A stretch of 64,000 nt of DNA from positions 36,945,604 through 37,009,603 of the forward strand of contig NC_091138.1 of NCBI RefSeq assembly GCF_041381155.1, read 5' to 3'. This document shows positions 63,401 to 64,000 of this stretch, one piece after another. Source of the stretch: Argopecten irradians (lineage: Eukaryota > Mollusca > Bivalvia > Pectinida > Pectinidae). Made by a program: the position numbers and the translations under genes. The notes under the pieces were generated by a model. That model searched no databases. It was not told where the DNA came from and saw only the letters and a list, made by a program, of their open reading frames with translations. Numbering within the stretch: position 1 is the stretch's first letter; each line of letters opens with the position of its first letter.

Positions 63401-64000
63401 ACTCCCGGCTAGTAGGGTGATTGAAGATCTTGTATCCAAATGTGTGATACAAACCAACAGAAAATATTCCGCGAAGTTAGTTGTATCTATATTGTAACAT
63501 AAAATAGGTATGTGATTCATTGTTTGGATATAAATAATCAAACAAACAATGCTGTTCACAATTCTACGAAAGTGACTTGAGCCTAATGATTTGAGAAAAA
63601 AAAAACATCTACCGTTTCATCCTTGTATGACTCCTTGATGATACGGACAATATATCTATTTTAAGTTACGACCAAATGAAAAACAACTGGCTTAAAGCCT
63701 TGGTAAAGTGTAAGGTGCTTGACACATTATCTGAAATTAAAGTATACTTTTCCCAATAAAATAAACAATATATACATTGTAGAGTACTTACTCTCAACGA
63801 TGACAAAAAATATACATTCCGGAGATTTGTTCCCTGTTGGGTCTGTAGCTATATATCGAATTTCATTGATTCCAACATCAAAGTGACTTCCGCTGGACTT
63901 TCCGACCGTTTGTGTTATAGTTACTATCCCACCAGAGTTGTCTGTGCCTGACGGAATTGTCCAATTCACACTTGCGTAAGTTTGACCCCTATCTGTATTG
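48375..64000 (-). CDS. SVEP1/polydom-like modular membrane protein, 3' half
   Basis: At least 17 exons on the minus strand, running off the right edge at the 5' side. Domain order toward the C-terminus: HYR, sushi, sushi, an unnamed Cys/dibasic domain (A), GCC2/GCC3 twice, pentraxin over three exons, EGF twice, TSP1, sushi, the unnamed domain again (B, three exons), GCC2/GCC3, a 12-residue acidic stalk, a transmembrane helix and a short tail. The order sushi-HYR-GCC2-EGF-pentraxin is typical of SVEP1/polydom, a secreted matrix and ligand-binding protein; the membrane anchor here differs. Nearly all internal exons begin and end in phase 1, which permits module exchange. Pentraxin and EGF exons carry single-base shifts (see those entries). 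If these are real, the gene makes a cassette-skipped protein or is failing; if they are consensus errors, it is intact. The promoter and N-terminus are outside the window. Confidence 0.85.
48600..48865. repeat. Foldback element in the last intron
   Basis: It has TTTTGATTGGCC near the left, a hairpin GAGGTTACTGGA...TCCAGTAACC around CTCTCGCGAG, and GTGACGTCAT twice (about 48771 and 48862). It shares the ATTGG plus CRE plus hairpin layout with the elements at 10927, 15070 and 42900. Confidence 0.45.
49511..49613 (-). CDS. SVEP1-like gene: transmembrane exon
   Basis: Encodes DDDHDRS and then the hydrophobic helix LGVIIGCTVGAVVLCAIVLG, followed by VCIRNHLR. The acidic outside flank and basic inside flank give type I topology. 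The donor is CTCCG|GTAATA. Reading on without splicing would also stop at once (CGG TAA). A 36-nt exon at 49983-50018 (VAVPWEDEPTSE) precedes it as an acidic stalk. Confidence 0.75.
50649..50807 (-). CDS. SVEP1-like gene: third GCC2/GCC3 module
   Basis: One 53-codon phase-1 exon encoding a cysteine-rich GCC2/GCC3 (ephrin-receptor-like) module: DCSLGTYGSG, CLPCPYGEYQDQSGAETCKI, CPKGLSTAFIGSSAQSDC. Six cysteines are spaced as in the family. It lies directly before the stalk and membrane anchor. Confidence 0.85.
51518..52393 (-). CDS. SVEP1-like gene: unnamed domain, copy B
   Basis: Three phase-1 exons, 52393-52229, 52018-51899 and 51703-51518 (471 nt in total). Features in order: ATSCQDPEKFKDALLQKSKE, CSNNKTCDISVSIEG, the furin-like site RSKRS in CSSDRSKRSLSG, an extended strand VKAVITLRVPLVKGD, a helix LLQAVTDLERSVQQL, then NVLTVISTSSVGCNKGKV. 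The same order of features makes up the single 501-nt exon 61094-60594. It lies between a sushi and a GCC2/GCC3 module, as copy A does. I do not know a name for this domain; the convertase-like site suggests processing on the way to the surface. Confidence 0.7.
52725..52910 (-). CDS. SVEP1-like gene: third sushi module
   Basis: A 62-codon phase-1 exon with the complement-control pattern: VCPPTPHSYGSHMSCNTSDD, ITCEASCRDG, YKCGKETAYQWNGKPPSC. Four framework cysteines and the late tryptophan are present. Confidence 0.88.
53045..53350. repeat. Copy of the foldback element at 10927-11339
   Basis: Shares CTGGCTTTCTGAT, TCCGAGAATGGCGCGAAAACC, CACGTTGCATATCAATTTGG, TTTCATCGGAGTAT and CATCAATGCTTAAAT in the same order. 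It lacks the long A-run and the CRE palindrome, which is shortened here. It lies in the intron between the TSP1 and sushi exons. Confidence 0.7.
53544..53714 (-). CDS. SVEP1-like gene: TSP1 module
   Basis: A 57-codon phase-1 exon: VDGKFGPWGEWSQCSKSCAG, QMMRIRECDSPAPEPDGKPC, GACNTNACP. The W-x-x-W-S-x-C motif and the Arg strand of thrombospondin type 1 repeats are present, with six cysteines. The frame is intact, unlike its counterpart at 33780-33960. Confidence 0.9.
54011..54242 (-). CDS. SVEP1-like gene: two EGF modules, one extra base
   Basis: Two EGF modules: DDCNPDPCHGHLCIDGMKTF with TCHC, then DYCRNHECENGATCHNMHAN with YTCSCSAGFKGQFC. The exon is 232 nt, while the matching plus-strand exon 33247-33477 is 231. 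One T too many in the TTT just after the first CHCTNG moves the frame, and the standard GYTGDTCE follows in the next frame. Both splice borders are good and phase 1. Confidence 0.8.
54575..54755 (+). repeat. SINE-like dispersed repeat, copy 2
   Basis: Carries GGTGGAGGAAAACCGGAGTA, GGTCAGTACTTGTCAACTGC and CAGAGGTGGAGGG, the inverse of the blocks at 3615-3770. It lies in the intron between the pentraxin and EGF exons. Confidence 0.55.
55000..57573 (-). CDS. SVEP1-like gene: pentraxin domain, three shifted exons
   Basis: Exons 57573-57377, 56447-56222 and 55168-55000. The first gives AFDVAIPGGTLLTTVGSVKN and SFTLASWVKL, then VYMYPSVEQRKKLMIDFGQQ in the next frame. The second has VNDKRGIWQHVAVVW, resembling the pentraxin H-x-C-x-S/T-W signature with Cys replaced by Ala, then SSSTVLKVYVQGTEQSS. 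The third has GHISGFLLKASVLSNTDIK and LISPS. Shifts are explained by one extra base each near AAGG (57465), AAAAA and GGGG (about 56417 and 56390) and TT (about 55011). A TGA near the end of the second exon remains unexplained. The third exon matches 32444-32626, which is in frame. Confidence 0.65.
57817..58579. mobile_element. Inverted-repeat element with two internal direct repeats
   Basis: 763 bp. Ends TAGGCCATGGGCTGGGAGGG and the inverse match for about 95 bases, through CCCACATGCACC, a C-run and CTCCGAACCAATATTTTTC. Inside, two direct repeats of about 200 bp (57930-58125 and 58283-58475) each hold TATGACGTCATCAA, ATGGCCGCCA and CAAAATGACCACAA. Matching minus-strand frames in the two repeats explain the pair of similar short ORFs there; they are not genes. 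It lies in an intron of the SVEP1-like gene. Confidence 0.8.
59612..60280 (-). CDS. SVEP1-like gene: two GCC2/GCC3 modules
   Basis: Two phase-1 exons of 162 nt each, 60280-60119 and 59773-59612. The first reads SCPLGSIYDATTRQCTLC, CPKGMYRDDDGDVNCSPCPP, GTSTHTNGTINSTEC. The second reads ICKKGFYSLDGVEPCAPC, MATKCEKCGKGLMTNSS, STQASDC. Equal length and phase indicate tandem exon duplication. Both frames are intact. Confidence 0.88.
60594..61094 (-). CDS. SVEP1-like gene: unnamed domain, copy A
   Basis: One 167-codon phase-1 exon. In order: RRNPNNFVLPGEVYYYSGSC, DKATQDTIKAHFIQEMQLL, CPNANDCNVQNVEITCGTT, the polybasic run RRRRGAV followed by RRYRRARD, a strand ILLTFEIQLQW, a helix FDNLARKLGSMIQAK, then LLFGQLGIECEKGRYPRL and a last Cys. 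It corresponds piece by piece to copy B at 51518-52393, which is split by two introns. Confidence 0.75.
61240..61452 (-). CDS. SVEP1-like gene: second sushi module
   Basis: A 71-codon phase-1 exon: NKCPLLTAPAHGALTCDQ, GFQCMLHCNDHYDIPAGA, ARFTGQFSCSTSSGKWSP, VPDC. The cysteine order and the GKWSP tryptophan are typical of complement-control modules. Confidence 0.9.
61939..62145 (-). CDS. SVEP1-like gene: first sushi module in window
   Basis: A 69-codon phase-1 exon: LQCGPPVIQNPYVVITCPNG, YGSSCTVSCRGSYPLIGND, MYCDRNSTNPKLTYWNWGSG, TPYC. The full sushi pattern is present. The upstream junction supplies the first base of ATG (Met) after the HYR exon. Confidence 0.88.
62878..63063 (+). promoter_or_regulatory. 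Possible nested promoter and first exon on the plus strand
   Basis: TATATAAAAAG at 62878-62888 is a strong TATA box. About 130 bp downstream, ATG at 63016 opens MDSNSLKKLDRFVSYQ, ending at a good donor (TATCAG|GTGAGT) at 63064. This lies inside the 1.6 kb intron between the HYR and sushi exons of the minus-strand gene. A plus-strand frame at 63299-63497 (REFPLEVLPASRVIEDLVSK) might be a later exon, but its phase does not fit directly. Confidence 0.35.
63792..64000 (-). CDS. SVEP1-like gene: HYR module, cut by the window edge
   Basis: The exon continues past the right edge and ends at a donor (GTTGAGA|GTAAGT). Visible are ASVNWTIPSGTDNSGGIVTI, SGSHFDVGINEIRYIATDPT and GNKSPECIFFVIVE. These are the TDNSG, F-x-x-G and Y-x-A-x-D-x-x-GN marks of the hyalin-repeat (HYR) domain found in SVEP1/polydom. 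Confidence 0.9.

Overview
The window looks like a piece of an AT-rich invertebrate genome, most likely a bivalve or other lophotrochozoan mollusc. That is an inference. It rests on intron-rich genes with GT/AG borders, a very high load of short inverted-repeat elements and non-LTR retrotransposon remains, an ependymin-related gene, an SVEP1-like modular gene, and a dispersed repeat opening AAGAGGCCCATGGGC. A 10-N assembly gap lies at 32124-32133, on the edge of a satellite array.

Layout. 3448-9472 (-) is a complete seven-exon phosphomannomutase gene with repeats in its introns. 9.6-19.9 kb is repeat-dominated: an inverted-repeat element, a fossil LINE with a foldback element nested inside it, a second copy of the AAGAGGCCC repeat, two MITE-like elements, and a 2.9 kb CR1/Jockey-type LINE with endonuclease and reverse transcriptase parts. 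19904-22624 (-) holds three exons of a secreted ependymin-related protein whose last exon is not visible. 25.1-26.6 kb (-) is another LINE remnant. 28070-28897 (+) is an intronless coding region for an endonuclease/exonuclease/phosphatase-fold protein with a TATA box and 5' UTR introns upstream. 29.4-32.1 kb is a satellite array of about 184 bp per unit. 32444-33960 (+) is a small pentraxin-EGF-EGF-TSP1 fragment. 36.7-37.8 kb and 43.6-44.3 kb are two elaborate inverted-repeat elements. Between them, 38780-42760 (+), I assemble a four-exon gene for a 76-residue single-pass membrane protein from exons too short to show as long ORFs.

48375 to the right edge (-) is the 3' half of a large modular gene related to SVEP1/polydom. 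Its order is HYR, two sushi, an unnamed cysteine/dibasic domain, two GCC2/GCC3 modules, pentraxin, two EGF, TSP1, sushi, the unnamed domain again, GCC2/GCC3, a transmembrane helix and a short tail. Nearly all its exons are phase 1-1, so modules could be shuffled or skipped. The pentraxin and first EGF exons are out of frame. Every shift I could resolve is a single inserted base, mostly in short homopolymers, and the same applies to the TSP1 exon of the + strand fragment. That pattern looks more like residual consensus error than neutral decay.

No rRNA, functional tRNA, CRISPR array or recognisable retrovirus/LTR element was seen. Exon borders were read by eye from splice consensus, reading phase and protein family resemblance; no alignment was run.
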